From NCBI GenBank assembly GCA_015066665.1, contig SVNX01000005.1, forward strand, positions 1 through 64,000: a DNA stretch of 64,000 nt, written 5' to 3'. The notes below the pieces were generated by a model. It saw nothing but the letters and a program-made list of their open reading frames with translations. It made no database searches and had not been told where the DNA came from. This DNA is from Ruminococcus sp. GTDB lineage: Bacteria; Bacillota; Clostridia; Oscillospirales; Ruminococcaceae. How positions within the stretch are numbered: the stretch's first letter is position 1; each line of letters starts with the position of its first letter. Shown here piece by piece: positions 54,509 to 63,039 of the stretch. Both the position numbers and the translations under genes were made by a program.

Positions 54509-55654
54509 TTACTTCTTTTCAGTCTTTTCAGAGGACTTGACTGCCTCCTTCTTGGAAGCGGGGGTCTCCTTCTTGGGTTCTTCCTTCTTGGGAGCAGGAG
54601 TCTCCTTCTTGGGCTCTTCCTTCTTGGGAGCGGGAGTCTCCTTCTTGGGCTCTTCCTTCTTGGGAGCGGGGGTCTCCTTCTTGGGTTCTTCCTTTTTGGG
54701 AGCAGGAGTCTCCTTCTTGGGTTCTTCCTTTTTGGGAGCAGGAGTCTCCTTCTTGGGTTCTTCCTTCTTGGGAGCAGGTGTCTCCTTCTTGGGTTCTTCC
54801 TTCTTGGGAGCGGGAGCCGCCGGTGCAGCAGGAGCTGCAGGTTTTGCGGGAGCAGCAGGAGCTGCAGGGGCCGCCGCAGCCTTGGCGATCAGTTCTTCGA
54901 TCGCTTCCTTTTCAGGTAAGATGGCATCCTTCAGGAATTTTTCATACAGAGGCAGGATCACGGAAGTCGGGCCAAAGGCAATCTGTTCGCCCTTATGCAG
55001 CCAGAGCACTTTGTTGCAGAGACGTCTGACCTGCGGAGTGGAATGGGAGACAAACAGTGTTGTGGCACCGCCCTTGATGATTTCAAACATCTTCTTCTCG
55101 CTCTTGGCACGGAATGCACCATCGCCGACAGAGAGCACCTCATCGAGGATGAGGATATCGGGATTCACAAAGCAGGCAATGGAAAATGCCAGACGGGATT
55201 TCATACCGGAGGAGAGCTGCTTGTATTTACGCATCTCATACTCCTTAAGTTCAGCGAAATCGAGGATTTCCTCGCATTTTTCGATCATGAAGGGCTTGGT
55301 ATAGCCCAGAAGTGCGCCGCGCAGGAAGATGTTCTCACGCAGTGTAAGATCCGGGTCGAAGCCCGTGCCGAGTTCCAGCAGAGCGGAGATCTTGCCGTCC
55401 ATGCGGTAGGTACCCTTGGAGGGACGCATGATGCCGCTGATGGTTTTCAGCAGTGTGGATTTGCCGGCGCCGTTTGTGCCGATGATACCGAGGAAATCGC
55501 CCTCTTCAAGGGAGAAGCTGACATGGTTGACCGCCCAGAATTCCTCGACCTTGAAGTCACGCTTGAGCTTTCGCACGACAAAATCCTTCAGACCGATATC
55601 ACGGAAATCGCCGACAATATATCGAATAGAAATATCTTTTACATCTACAATCAT
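54509..55654 (-). CDS. wzt: polysaccharide ABC exporter ATPase (Wzt-like) with KKEEP repeat tail
   Basis: This encodes 381 residues behind AAGGAG. The ABC domain (about 1-245) has Walker A IGTNGAGKSTL, the signature LSSGMKSRLAF and Walker B ILILDEV with the following SVGDGAF. Typical of O-antigen/teichoic-acid exporters, it has an N-terminal strand before Walker A. The C-terminal part is not the usual glycan-binding domain. It is an Ala/Pro linker followed by about seven copies of a 12-residue APKKEEPKKETP repeat. It works with the permease encoded 26 bp upstream. Confidence 0.93.
   Translation of the reverse strand: MIVDVKDISIRYIVGDFRDIGLKDFVVRKLKRDFKVEEFWAVNHVSFSLEEGDFLGIIGTNGAGKSTLLKTISGIMRPSKGTYRMDGKISALLELGTGFDPDLTLRENIFLRGALLGYTKPFMIEKCEEILDFAELKEYEMRKYKQLSSGMKSRLAFSIACFVNPDILILDEVLSVGDGAFRAKSEKKMFEIIKGGATTLFVSHSTPQVRRLCNKVLWLHKGEQIAFGPTSVILPLYEKFLKDAILPEKEAIEELIAKAAAAPAAPAAPAKPAAPAAPAAPAPKKEEPKKETPAPKKEEPKKETPAPKKEEPKKETPAPKKEEPKKETPAPKKEEPKKETPAPKKEEPKKETPAPKKEEPKKETPASKKEAVKSSEKTEKK
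54561..54812 (-). repeat. 36-bp tandem repeats inside wzt
   Basis: About seven near-identical 36-bp units encode APKKEEPKKETP. Sequence drift between units is mostly silent. Tandem repeats of this kind change copy number by slippage in frame, so the tail length may vary among strains. Confidence 0.9.
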
Positions 55655-55680
55655 GATTTCTCCTTATCAAAGCCGGGATT

Positions 55681-56451
55681 TTAGAAATAGAATACGAACT
55701 TGTAATTATTCACCTTGTATACGATCATGCCGATGACCAGCATCAGAAGGGCATAACCGGCACAGAGCAGGTGAAGCGTCAGATCCGGAACAACGCCGTT
55801 GATCGTCACAATACGAACATAGCTGATATAGTCATAGATAGGGTTGATCATCAGGATTTTCTGTACATGCTCCGGCAGCGCATCCACGGTGTAGAAGATG
55901 GCGGAAACATAGTACAGAAGCTGAGTGAAGATCGAGTAGATATACTGGATATCACGGAAGAATACAAACAGTGCGGACAGGATCAGCCCGACGCCGATGT
56001 TGAAGACAATCAGACACAGCACCGGATACACAATTAGCAGCATCGTCGGAGTAAATGTGATGTGGTCGATATAGGCAAACACAAGGAAAATGACAAATGT
56101 GATGCCGAAATTGATCAGGCACGAGACGTTTTTGGACAGCAGGAAAATATATTTCGGTACATTGACCTTGGAGATGATGCCGCCGTTGGCCACGAGCGAA
56201 AACATGCCGTTATTGGTGGATTCAGCGAAGAAGCTGTTGACCATGATACCAATGAACAGATATGTGGTATAATGCTCGCCTCTGCCGAAGAAGTTTTCAA
56301 AGACAAACTTCAATATGATGAACGAACAGATCGGGGAGAGGGCACTCCACACCATGCCGAGTACGGTTCGTTTATATTTCTGCTTGAAGTCACGCTTGAC
56401 AAGCTCACTGAACAGGAATTTATATCGGTTGACTTTTTCCAGTATTTTCAT
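55681..56451 (-). CDS. wzm: polysaccharide ABC exporter permease (Wzm-like)
   Basis: This encodes 256 residues from the ATG at 56451; an ATG three codons upstream (56460) is an equal possibility because the AAAGGCGGA site fits either. Six membrane helices with the ABC-2 family N-terminus (FLFSELVKRDFKQKYKRTVLG, just over 20 residues in all) are clear. The family's amphipathic entry helix and a NPIYDYISYVR-type segment near the C-terminus are present. With Wzt it should export the completed glycan across the membrane. Confidence 0.93.
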   Translation of the reverse strand: MKILEKVNRYKFLFSELVKRDFKQKYKRTVLGMVWSALSPICSFIILKFVFENFFGRGEHYTTYLFIGIMVNSFFAESTNNGMFSLVANGGIISKVNVPKYIFLLSKNVSCLINFGITFVIFLVFAYIDHITFTPTMLLIVYPVLCLIVFNIGVGLILSALFVFFRDIQYIYSIFTQLLYYVSAIFYTVDALPEHVQKILMINPIYDYISYVRIVTINGVVPDLTLHLLCAGYALLMLVIGMIVYKVNNYKFVFYF

Positions 56452-56553
56452 TTGCAACATCCGCCTTTCTCTCTTTATTTGCACTTTAAGTGCAGGCATT
56501 GCTTCCTATTTTCAGAAGCGCAGTTGAATTTGCAGGCTTAATATACTCACTCC

Positions 56554-56582
56554 ATTATAGCAATCCGATCCTTCTTTGTCAA
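56554..56582 (-). promoter_or_regulatory. consensus promoter of the wzm-wzt operon
   Basis: On the minus strand TTGACA (56582-56577) and TATAAT (56559-56554) are 17 bp apart. The gap to the GlfT2-like B stop at 56622 holds nothing else. Confidence 0.93.
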
Positions 56583-56621
56583 GCCCTGAATTTTGGCTTT
56601 TTCTCGGATGAAATGAAAGCA

Positions 56622-58367
56622 TCAGCGGGTATCCGTTGTACAGGCATTGCGCTTTCCCCAGAACTGCTCTCCCTTGAGATAGACCCGCTTGAGGCGGTAG
56701 GAACGCTTGACGAGGGGATAGCGGCACAGCAGCAGAAATCCGGTCAGGACACTGCGCCAGAACAGACACCATACCCGGAGTCTGCGCAGCTTGGTGGTGT
56801 AGTGTGTGCCGGAATGCGGGTTGATGTGAATCAGGCTCTTGGCACGATAGGCATCCGCCGTCACAGCGTGCTGCATATCCACAGCCACATTGGCACGCAG
56901 ACTCGGCAGCAGCAGCCCGTTCATTGTGAGCATGCGCATCCAGCGGGGAACAAGAATCTGTTCCGTGGATACACCGCGCTTGTCGGACGGCGTCTGTACC
57001 GGTACATGGGACATGATCTTCTTGTGGTGGGCAGCCGGATCCGTTTTGCGCAGAAACTTGGCACCCTTCATGAAATCACGGTAGGCCCGCAGGGTCAGTG
57101 CAGCGCTGTCATAACGCTGGAGCACCGCATTGCGCATGACGGCCGCAAACATGCGGCGGACACGGCGGAAAGCTCCCTTGTCCCGTCCGTGCAGTGCACA
57201 GGTGATCAGGGTATTGCGGGTGATATAGTAATCCAATGCGGGATTGTACTTCTTTTCGAAGGATTCGTGTGCAACGCAGACACCCGGCAGGCAGACGGTC
57301 TTCTGCCCGAGACGCAGGGCATACTCCACATCATCCATCTTGATGAAGAAGGGCATGGGGAGACCGGCCTTGCGGATGCAGGGCACGGACATGCAGCAGC
57401 ACCACCAGGACTGATAGTCGGCCTCCTGCGGCGAAGCGGCATTCTGAATGCACACGGAACGTGTACGGAGATCCAGCCCCATCTGCAGTCCCTGCAATGT
57501 GCCGTCTTCAAGAAAACGTGCGCCGGCTTCAAACTGCTTCCACGGTTCATCGAGGAAACACATGGCACCGCCAACGGTGACATGCTGATGCGCTTCCGTG
57601 CAGTGGCTGAGGAAGAAGATCATTCGCTCGAGGATCTCGGGGCGGAAAGTGATGTCATCATCCATCAGAAGCAGATGCGTATAGGCATCACGGCAGCGCA
57701 GCACCTCCTGCATGGTTCTCGCAAAACCGCCGGAACCACCGTTGTTGGGGTTCTGGCAGACGGTCATGTGCGGCGTATTCTCAAGCAAGCCGCCGAGCGT
57801 GCCGCCGTTGTCGGCGATGAAGAGATGATGGTGCACGTCGGTATAGGAGGAAAACAGCGCTGTAATCCGCTCTGCATTCTGTGTTACAAATGCTTCACGG
57901 CGATAAGTACAGATGCCCATTGCAAGTGCAATGGTGCGCTGCACGGGTTCTTCGAATGTCAGATGTGCTTTCTGCAGTATGCAGTCCGATGCCGCAGTAC
58001 AGCCCCAGAACAGCACGGCTGTCCCTTCCGGAAGGGGCGCTTCCGGTCGGAGCTGAACGGCAGCGGGGGCATCCGCATCGAATTCCTGCTGCACCTGTGC
58101 GGTGATTTCTCCGGCTGCATCGAGGGCGGTCAGCGTCACTGCGCCTCGTCCCTGCAGTGTCACTGAAAGAACGGGCGACCGGCATACGGTATAATCCCTG
58201 TAGACCGCATAGGGAAAGAGATTGTAATAGCCATCAAAGGAAATCTGCATTCCGGATGGAAGATGCAGGCCATTTTCGGATGCTGCGGTGTTATGCTGTG
58301 CATCAGTATGCCAGTAAAGATCTGCGCATTCTTCCTGCATGGGAAGAAGCATGGAATCAAAGTACAA
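56622..58367 (-). CDS. GlfT2-like galactofuranosyltransferase (GT2), copy B
   Basis: About 581 residues with the same three-part layout as copy A: a beta-sandwich N-terminus, a GT-A domain with GICTYRREAFVTQN, NNGGSGGFARTM and MDDD, a paired W-W segment (YQSWWCC), a MDDVEYALR-type site and HESFEKKYNP, then a basic helical C-terminus. The start is uncertain. A farther in-frame ATG (58445) overlaps the -10 box of the promoter, so it cannot be used by that transcript. TTG at 58367 (behind GGCGG, aligned with copy A) or ATG at 58352 is likely. It probably primes or alternates with copy A in Galf polymerisation. Confidence 0.88.
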   Translation of the reverse strand: MYFDSMLLPMQEECADLYWHTDAQHNTAASENGLHLPSGMQISFDGYYNLFPYAVYRDYTVCRSPVLSVTLQGRGAVTLTALDAAGEITAQVQQEFDADAPAAVQLRPEAPLPEGTAVLFWGCTAASDCILQKAHLTFEEPVQRTIALAMGICTYRREAFVTQNAERITALFSSYTDVHHHLFIADNGGTLGGLLENTPHMTVCQNPNNGGSGGFARTMQEVLRCRDAYTHLLLMDDDITFRPEILERMIFFLSHCTEAHQHVTVGGAMCFLDEPWKQFEAGARFLEDGTLQGLQMGLDLRTRSVCIQNAASPQEADYQSWWCCCMSVPCIRKAGLPMPFFIKMDDVEYALRLGQKTVCLPGVCVAHESFEKKYNPALDYYITRNTLITCALHGRDKGAFRRVRRMFAAVMRNAVLQRYDSAALTLRAYRDFMKGAKFLRKTDPAAHHKKIMSHVPVQTPSDKRGVSTEQILVPRWMRMLTMNGLLLPSLRANVAVDMQHAVTADAYRAKSLIHINPHSGTHYTTKLRRLRVWCLFWRSVLTGFLLLCRYPLVKRSYRLKRVYLKGEQFWGKRNACTTDTR

Positions 58368-58440
58368 ATCACTCACCGCCGTTTCGTCAAATGACTGCAG
58401 AAACCACGCAAACAGCGTATATCTGCAATATCCTATTGAA

Positions 58441-58469
58441 ATCATAGCATAAAACCCGTGCGGTGTCAA
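58441..58469 (-). promoter_or_regulatory. promoter of GlfT2-like B
   Basis: On the minus strand TTGACA (58469-58464) and TATGAT (58446-58441) are 17 bp apart. Confidence 0.85.
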
Positions 58470-58553
58470 GTTTTACGCAGAAACCTTGACATACTACCTA
58501 AATCCTTGACAATGCGGCGATGGGTTTTCATACAATGTGAGCAGACAGGCATT

Positions 58554-58583
58554 TTGCAGACGCAGCAATGCATATTATATAAT
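58554..58583 (+). promoter_or_regulatory. upstream promoter of the ddl region
   Basis: TTGCAG (58554-58559) and TATAAT (58578-58583), spacing 18. It lies before a short reading frame (58611-58661). The whole 58470-58757 gap holds this promoter, the short frame, the promoter at 58650-58678 and a hairpin (ATGCTTC / GAAGCAT, 58702-58719). Confidence 0.65.
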
Positions 58584-58610
58584 GAATAACCCGAATCGGA
58601 GGGGGAAACC

Positions 58611-58661
58611 ATGAAAAAGTACAGAATTTCCGTTTTTTTCAAAAAACCCTTGCAGTTTTGA
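58611..58661 (+). CDS. possible 16-residue leader peptide upstream of ddl
   Basis: A short frame (MKKYRISVFFKKPLQF) starts at an ATG behind a strong CGGAGGGGG site and its own promoter. It is basic and aromatic. Its last codons overlap the -35 box of the second ddl promoter, so its translation or transcription could affect ddl expression. It may also simply be unused sequence. Confidence 0.35.
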   Translation: MKKYRISVFFKKPLQF

Positions 58662-58678
58662 AAAAAATATGATACAAT
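58650..58678 (+). promoter_or_regulatory. promoter of the ddl-murI operon
   Basis: TTGCAG (58650-58655) and TACAAT (58673-58678), spacing 17. A leader hairpin (58702-58719) follows. Confidence 0.75.
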
Positions 58679-58757
58679 AAGGAGAAAGTACCTTTCGGAC
58701 AATGCTTCCATCGAAGCATCCGGGCGGCGAGATAGTAGCAAAAAGGAGATACGTCTT

Positions 58758-59834
58758 ATGTCAAAGATCAGAGTAGCAGTTTTGTTCGGCGGCGCTTCCA
58801 GTGAGCACGATATTTCACTGAAATCCGCTACACACATCATCGACTGTATCCCGCGGGATAAGTACGAAGTCGTTTGCGTCGGCATCACCAAGAAGGGCAG
58901 ATGGCTCTATTATCCGGGCGATACCACGGCAATCGCTTCCGGTGCGTGGGAACACGACTCCGACTGCACATCCGCCATTCTGTCCCCCGACCCCATTCAC
59001 AAGGGTCTGATCACAATCGAAAACGGCGAAGCTTCCATCAAGAAGATCGATGTGGTTTTCCCCGTGCTCCACGGTAAGAACGGCGAGGACGGCACCATCC
59101 AGGGTCTGCTGGATCTGGCACGCATCCCCTATGTCGGCTGCGGCCTGCTGGCTTCCGCTGCCTGCATGGATAAGGCTGCCACCCACACCATGCTTGACTA
59201 CAACGGCATCCGTACCGCAAAGTGGCGCATGATCGTGCACCGTGAGATCAACCGCATGGAGCAGCGCTGCCGTGAGATCGGCGAGGAGCTGGGCTATCCG
59301 CTCTTTGTCAAGCCCGCCAATGCCGGTTCCTCCATCGGTGTCAACAAGGCCGATGATCTTGAGGAGCTGATCGAGGCAGTCAAGATCGCCTTCTCCCATG
59401 ACAATAAGGTCATCATCGAGGAATGCATCGTCGGCAGAGAGCTGGAGGTGGCTGTATTCGGCTATGATTCTCCGTTTGCTTCCTTCGTCGGCGAGATCGA
59501 ATCCTGCAAGACCTTCTATGATTATGATGCCAAGTACATCCTGAGCGGCTCGAACCTCATCATCCCCGCGCAGATTCCTGATGAAAAGGGCAGAGAGATT
59601 CAGCAGACCGCTGTGAAGGCCTATCAGGCACTCGGCTGCAAGGGCCTGTCCCGTGTAGACTTCTTCCTGCAGGAGGACGGCACTGTGATCCTCAATGAAA
59701 TCAATACCATGCCGGGCTTCACTTCTATCAGCATGTATCCCAAGCTCATGGAAGATCTGGGCATGAGCCCCACTTATCTTGTAGAAAAACTGATTGAGCA
59801 GGCGATCGACAACGCAGACCGCACCTATTTATAA
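58758..59834 (+). CDS. ddl: D-alanine--D-alanine ligase
   Basis: This encodes 358 residues behind AAAGGAG. The ATP-grasp features are VLFGGASSEHDISLKSA at the start, LHGKNGEDGTIQGLLD, KPANAGSSIGV, the omega-loop TFYDYDAKY with Tyr (the D-Ala-D-Ala rather than D-Ala-D-lactate type), and NEINTMPGFT at the metal site. It makes the dipeptide for peptidoglycan stems. murI follows after 14 bp, so both are amino-acid racemase/ligase steps of wall synthesis. Confidence 0.97.
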   Translation: MSKIRVAVLFGGASSEHDISLKSATHIIDCIPRDKYEVVCVGITKKGRWLYYPGDTTAIASGAWEHDSDCTSAILSPDPIHKGLITIENGEASIKKIDVVFPVLHGKNGEDGTIQGLLDLARIPYVGCGLLASAACMDKAATHTMLDYNGIRTAKWRMIVHREINRMEQRCREIGEELGYPLFVKPANAGSSIGVNKADDLEELIEAVKIAFSHDNKVIIEECIVGRELEVAVFGYDSPFASFVGEIESCKTFYDYDAKYILSGSNLIIPAQIPDEKGREIQQTAVKAYQALGCKGLSRVDFFLQEDGTVILNEINTMPGFTSISMYPKLMEDLGMSPTYLVEKLIEQAIDNADRTYL

Positions 59835-59848
59835 TCAGGAGGCGGACT

Positions 59849-60652
59849 ATGGATCGCAATGCCATCGGCGTGTTCGATTCGGGTCTGGGCGGTCTGACCG
59901 CTGTCAAGGAGCTGAACCGAATTCTGCCCAATGAGAACATCATATATTTCGGTGATACGGCACGGATCCCCTATGGTACCCGCAGCCGTGAAACTGTTCT
60001 GCGCTACGCAAGGGAGGATGTAGCGTTCCTGCGCCGACATCCTGTGAAAATGATCATCGCCGCCTGCGGCACGGTCAGTTCCGTCATCGGCACCAATGCG
60101 CCGGTGGATGACATGCCCTTCAGCGGTGTGCTCTATCCCGCAGCGGAGGCCGCCTGTGCACTGACACAGAACGGCCGCATCGGTGTGATCGGCACGCCCG
60201 CCACCATTCGCAGCGGCAGCTATGAGCATGCACTGCATACCATCAATAATGAGGTGTCCGTCACAGCCATGGCCTGCCCGCTGTTTGTGCATCTGGTAGA
60301 ATATGGCTACACGAACAGGGACAATCAGATCACCCGCCTTGCTGCGGAGGAGTATCTGGCCCCCATCCGCAGTGCACAGGTGGATACCCTGATTCTGGGC
60401 TGCACGCATTATCCCATCATCCGTGACATCATTGCGGATATCATGGGCGAGGGCGTGAATCTGATTTCTCCCGGTGAGGAGGCAGCCAAGTATGCCAAGC
60501 GCTGCCTTGAGGAGCAGGATCTCCTGACGGACAGCACGGAAAAAGGAAAGAATATCTATTATGTCAGCGACAGCGTCTCCATGTTCCGTGAGAATGCAAG
60601 GCACTTCCTTGAGGATGCCGCACACGGACAGGTGTTCAGCAGCCGGATCTGA
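59849..60652 (+). CDS. murI: glutamate racemase
   Basis: This encodes 267 residues behind AGGAGG. The paired catalytic Cys motifs are present in AACGTVSS and GCTHYPII, with FDSGLGGLTAV at the N-terminus and YFGDTARIPYGTRS. It supplies D-glutamate for peptidoglycan. It is in an operon with ddl and a DUF1934 gene. Confidence 0.96.
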   Translation: MDRNAIGVFDSGLGGLTAVKELNRILPNENIIYFGDTARIPYGTRSRETVLRYAREDVAFLRRHPVKMIIAACGTVSSVIGTNAPVDDMPFSGVLYPAAEAACALTQNGRIGVIGTPATIRSGSYEHALHTINNEVSVTAMACPLFVHLVEYGYTNRDNQITRLAAEEYLAPIRSAQVDTLILGCTHYPIIRDIIADIMGEGVNLISPGEEAAKYAKRCLEEQDLLTDSTEKGKNIYYVSDSVSMFRENARHFLEDAAHGQVFSSRI

Positions 60653-60669
60653 CGGACGGAGAGAACAAA

Positions 60670-61110
60670 ATGAAAGAGGTCTGGATTCTTACACTCAAAA
60701 GCATCCAGCGCGATCAGGATGAGAAAAGCACCAGCGAGCTGATCACTGAAGCGCGCTATCATATGGATGAGAACGGCGATCGGGTCATCTCTTATGACGA
60801 ATCGGAAACCACGGGCATGGAGGGCTCCCGCATGGAACTGCGGATCTCTCCGGACAATATGGTCTCCGTCATCCGTACGGGCACCTTCCAGACCCATCTG
60901 GTGGTGCAGCCCGGCCGCAAGCATTTCTGCCATTATGAAACGCCCTTCGGTGAGATTCCGGTCGGCGTTGCCGCAAGATGGGTGCGTGCCGCTCTGACGG
61001 ACGAGGGCGGTCATCTGGAAATGCGCTATACAGTGGATACCAATTCCACGCTGCTGTCCGATAATGAAATCATACTGGATATCCGCAGGGATTCCAATCA
61101 GGAGGAATAA
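60670..61110 (+). CDS. DUF1934 family protein (YwiB-like)
   Basis: This encodes 146 residues behind GGAGAG. It is a small beta-barrel-like protein with VISYDESETTGMEG, HFCHYETPFGEIPVG and a C-terminal LEMRYTVDTNSTLLSDNE. In Bacillus the relative ywiB sits before argS, as here. Function unknown. Confidence 0.88.
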   Translation: MKEVWILTLKSIQRDQDEKSTSELITEARYHMDENGDRVISYDESETTGMEGSRMELRISPDNMVSVIRTGTFQTHLVVQPGRKHFCHYETPFGEIPVGVAARWVRAALTDEGGHLEMRYTVDTNSTLLSDNEIILDIRRDSNQEE

Positions 61111-61114
61111 ATCT

Positions 61115-62806
61115 ATGACAAATATGATGGCCGCTGCACAGGCGCAGCTGCGTGAAATGCTGATGCAGGCGCTCGGTGCGCTTGTGGCAGAGGGTAAGGT
61201 TTCTGCAGAACCCCTGCCCGCATTCAAGATCGAAATTCCGGCGGACAAGTCCCACGGTGACTTCGCCTCCAATATTGCCATGGCTTCTGCCAAGGCACTG
61301 CGTATGCCCCCCAGAAAGATCGCCGAAATGCTCACAGAGGCAATGGTTTTCGACGGCACCTATTTCGAGAAGGTGGAGATCGCCGGCCCCGGCTTCATCA
61401 ACTTCTTCCTGAAGGAAACCTGGTTCGCCGATACCGTGCAGGCTGTCCTCACAGAGGCAGGCGACTACGGCAAGACCGAATCCGGCAAGGGCAAGCGTGC
61501 ACTGGTGGAATTCGTTTCTGCCAATCCTACCGGCCCCATGCACGTCGGAAATGCCCGCGGTGCGGCACTCGGTGACGGCATCGCCGCCCTGCTCGAATGG
61601 ACGGGCTGGGGCGTGGAGCGTGAGTTCTATGTGAACGATGCCGGCAACCAGATCGAGAAGTTCGCCACTTCCCTGGAAGTACGCTACCTCCAGAAATATC
61701 AGGAGGGCGTGGAGATGCCCGAGGATGCCTACCACGGCCCCGACATCATCGCCCATGCTGATGCATTCGCTGAGGAAAACGGCGATGCCTTCGTAAATAC
61801 CGACAGCAAGACCCGTCGTGATGCACTCGTTGCCTTCGCTCTGCCGAAGAACATTGCCGGTCTTGAGCGTGACCTGAAGAAGTACCGTGTAGAATATGAT
61901 AACTGGTACCGTGAGAGCACACTCCATGCCGACGGCAGTGTCTGGAAGATCGTGGATGCGCTCAAGGAAAAGGGCTACACCTACGAGCAGGAGGGCGCCA
62001 TCTGGTTCAAGGCTTCCGAATTCGGTGCGGATAAGGATTTCGTTCTCGTGCGTGCCAACGGTATCCCGACCTACATCGTGCCCGATATCGCATATCACTG
62101 TGATAAGCTCGTAACCAGAAAGTTCGATAAGGCCATCAATGTGCTCGGCGCCGATCACCACGGCTATGTGCCCCGTCTGAAGGCTGCGCTCATGGCACTC
62201 GATGTCGATGTGAGCCATCTGGATGTGGTACTGATGCAGATGGTCATCCTGCTCCGCAACGGCGAAGTGGCAAAGCTCTCCAAGAGAAGCGGCAAGGCCA
62301 TCACACTGGTTACACTGCTGGAGGATATCCCGCTTGATGCAGCACGCTTCTTCTTTAATATGCGTGAGGCCAATTCCCACTTTGAGTTCGATCTGGATCT
62401 GGCTGTGGAGCAGTCCTCCCAGAATCCTGTGTACTATGTACAGTATGCCCATGCAAGAATCTGCAGCATCCTGCGCAATCTTGAGCAGGAGGGCCTCTAT
62501 CGTGAGGGTACGCCCGTTTCTGAGCTGCCTGCACCGGCCACTGCGCAGGAAATCGAGCTGATCCGTCACCTGGCTGCCTTCCCCGCAGAGCTGGATGCCG
62601 CCGCCAAGGCCTATGATCCCTCCAGAGTGACAAAGTATGCCTCCGAGCTTGCAACGCTCTTCCATAAGTTCTACGATGCCTGCAGCGTTAAGAATGCAGA
62701 AACTGCAGAGCTGCGTGAGGCAAGAACAGCCATCTGCCGTGCTGTCCGCATCACACTGCGCAATGCGATGTCCATTCTCAAAATCGATTGCCCCGAATCT
62801 ATGTAA
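61115..62806 (+). CDS. argS: arginyl-tRNA synthetase
   Basis: This encodes 563 residues, starting at the ATG behind AGGAGG. The N-terminal Add-1 domain (1 to about 105) is followed by the class I HIGH-like motif MHVGNARGAALGDG, a catalytic core (FYVNDAGNQIEKFATS) and the KMSK-equivalent AKLSKRSGKAITL. The anticodon-binding DALR domain (about 440-563) has FYDACSVKNAE and ends at the conserved helix. It charges tRNA-Arg. The gene is the last of the ddl run. Confidence 0.97.
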   Translation: MTNMMAAAQAQLREMLMQALGALVAEGKVSAEPLPAFKIEIPADKSHGDFASNIAMASAKALRMPPRKIAEMLTEAMVFDGTYFEKVEIAGPGFINFFLKETWFADTVQAVLTEAGDYGKTESGKGKRALVEFVSANPTGPMHVGNARGAALGDGIAALLEWTGWGVEREFYVNDAGNQIEKFATSLEVRYLQKYQEGVEMPEDAYHGPDIIAHADAFAEENGDAFVNTDSKTRRDALVAFALPKNIAGLERDLKKYRVEYDNWYRESTLHADGSVWKIVDALKEKGYTYEQEGAIWFKASEFGADKDFVLVRANGIPTYIVPDIAYHCDKLVTRKFDKAINVLGADHHGYVPRLKAALMALDVDVSHLDVVLMQMVILLRNGEVAKLSKRSGKAITLVTLLEDIPLDAARFFFNMREANSHFEFDLDLAVEQSSQNPVYYVQYAHARICSILRNLEQEGLYREGTPVSELPAPATAQEIELIRHLAAFPAELDAAAKAYDPSRVTKYASELATLFHKFYDACSVKNAETAELREARTAICRAVRITLRNAMSILKIDCPESM

Positions 62807-62832
62807 TGGCAGCTTTTCATTGAAAAAATCTT

Positions 62833-62973
62833 AAAAGTTACCGAAAAGTTACAAAGAATTTCATCACTTTGTGACGAATGAACAAAAAAGAGGAAAAATA
62901 TTCACCGTTTTAACGATAAATCTCAAAAATTTAACAAATTAGTTATATTGTATTCATAACTATGTGTTACAAT
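62833..62973 (+). promoter_or_regulatory. putative control region of the CdaR/PucR-type gene
   Basis: The 233-bp gap has no gene. It holds a TGTTACAAT extended -10 element (62965-62973) with a poor -35. An inverted repeat AGTTAT-N9-ATAACT (62941-62961) lies directly upstream of it. Two AAAAGTTAC direct repeats (62833-62841, 62844-62852), 11 bp apart, lie farther upstream. The repeats suit binding by a dimeric regulator on one face of the helix, possibly the gene's own product. Confidence 0.45.
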
Positions 62974-63039
62974 CTGTAATATGTAGAGAAATGCGTTAAC
63001 GAGTGTATGGTAAATAAATAAACGGAAGGAAGTCAGATT

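Noticed and set aside
54561..54812. Regular 36-bp repeats as a CRISPR array
   Set aside because: There are no spacers; units abut and encode an in-frame protein tail of wzt.
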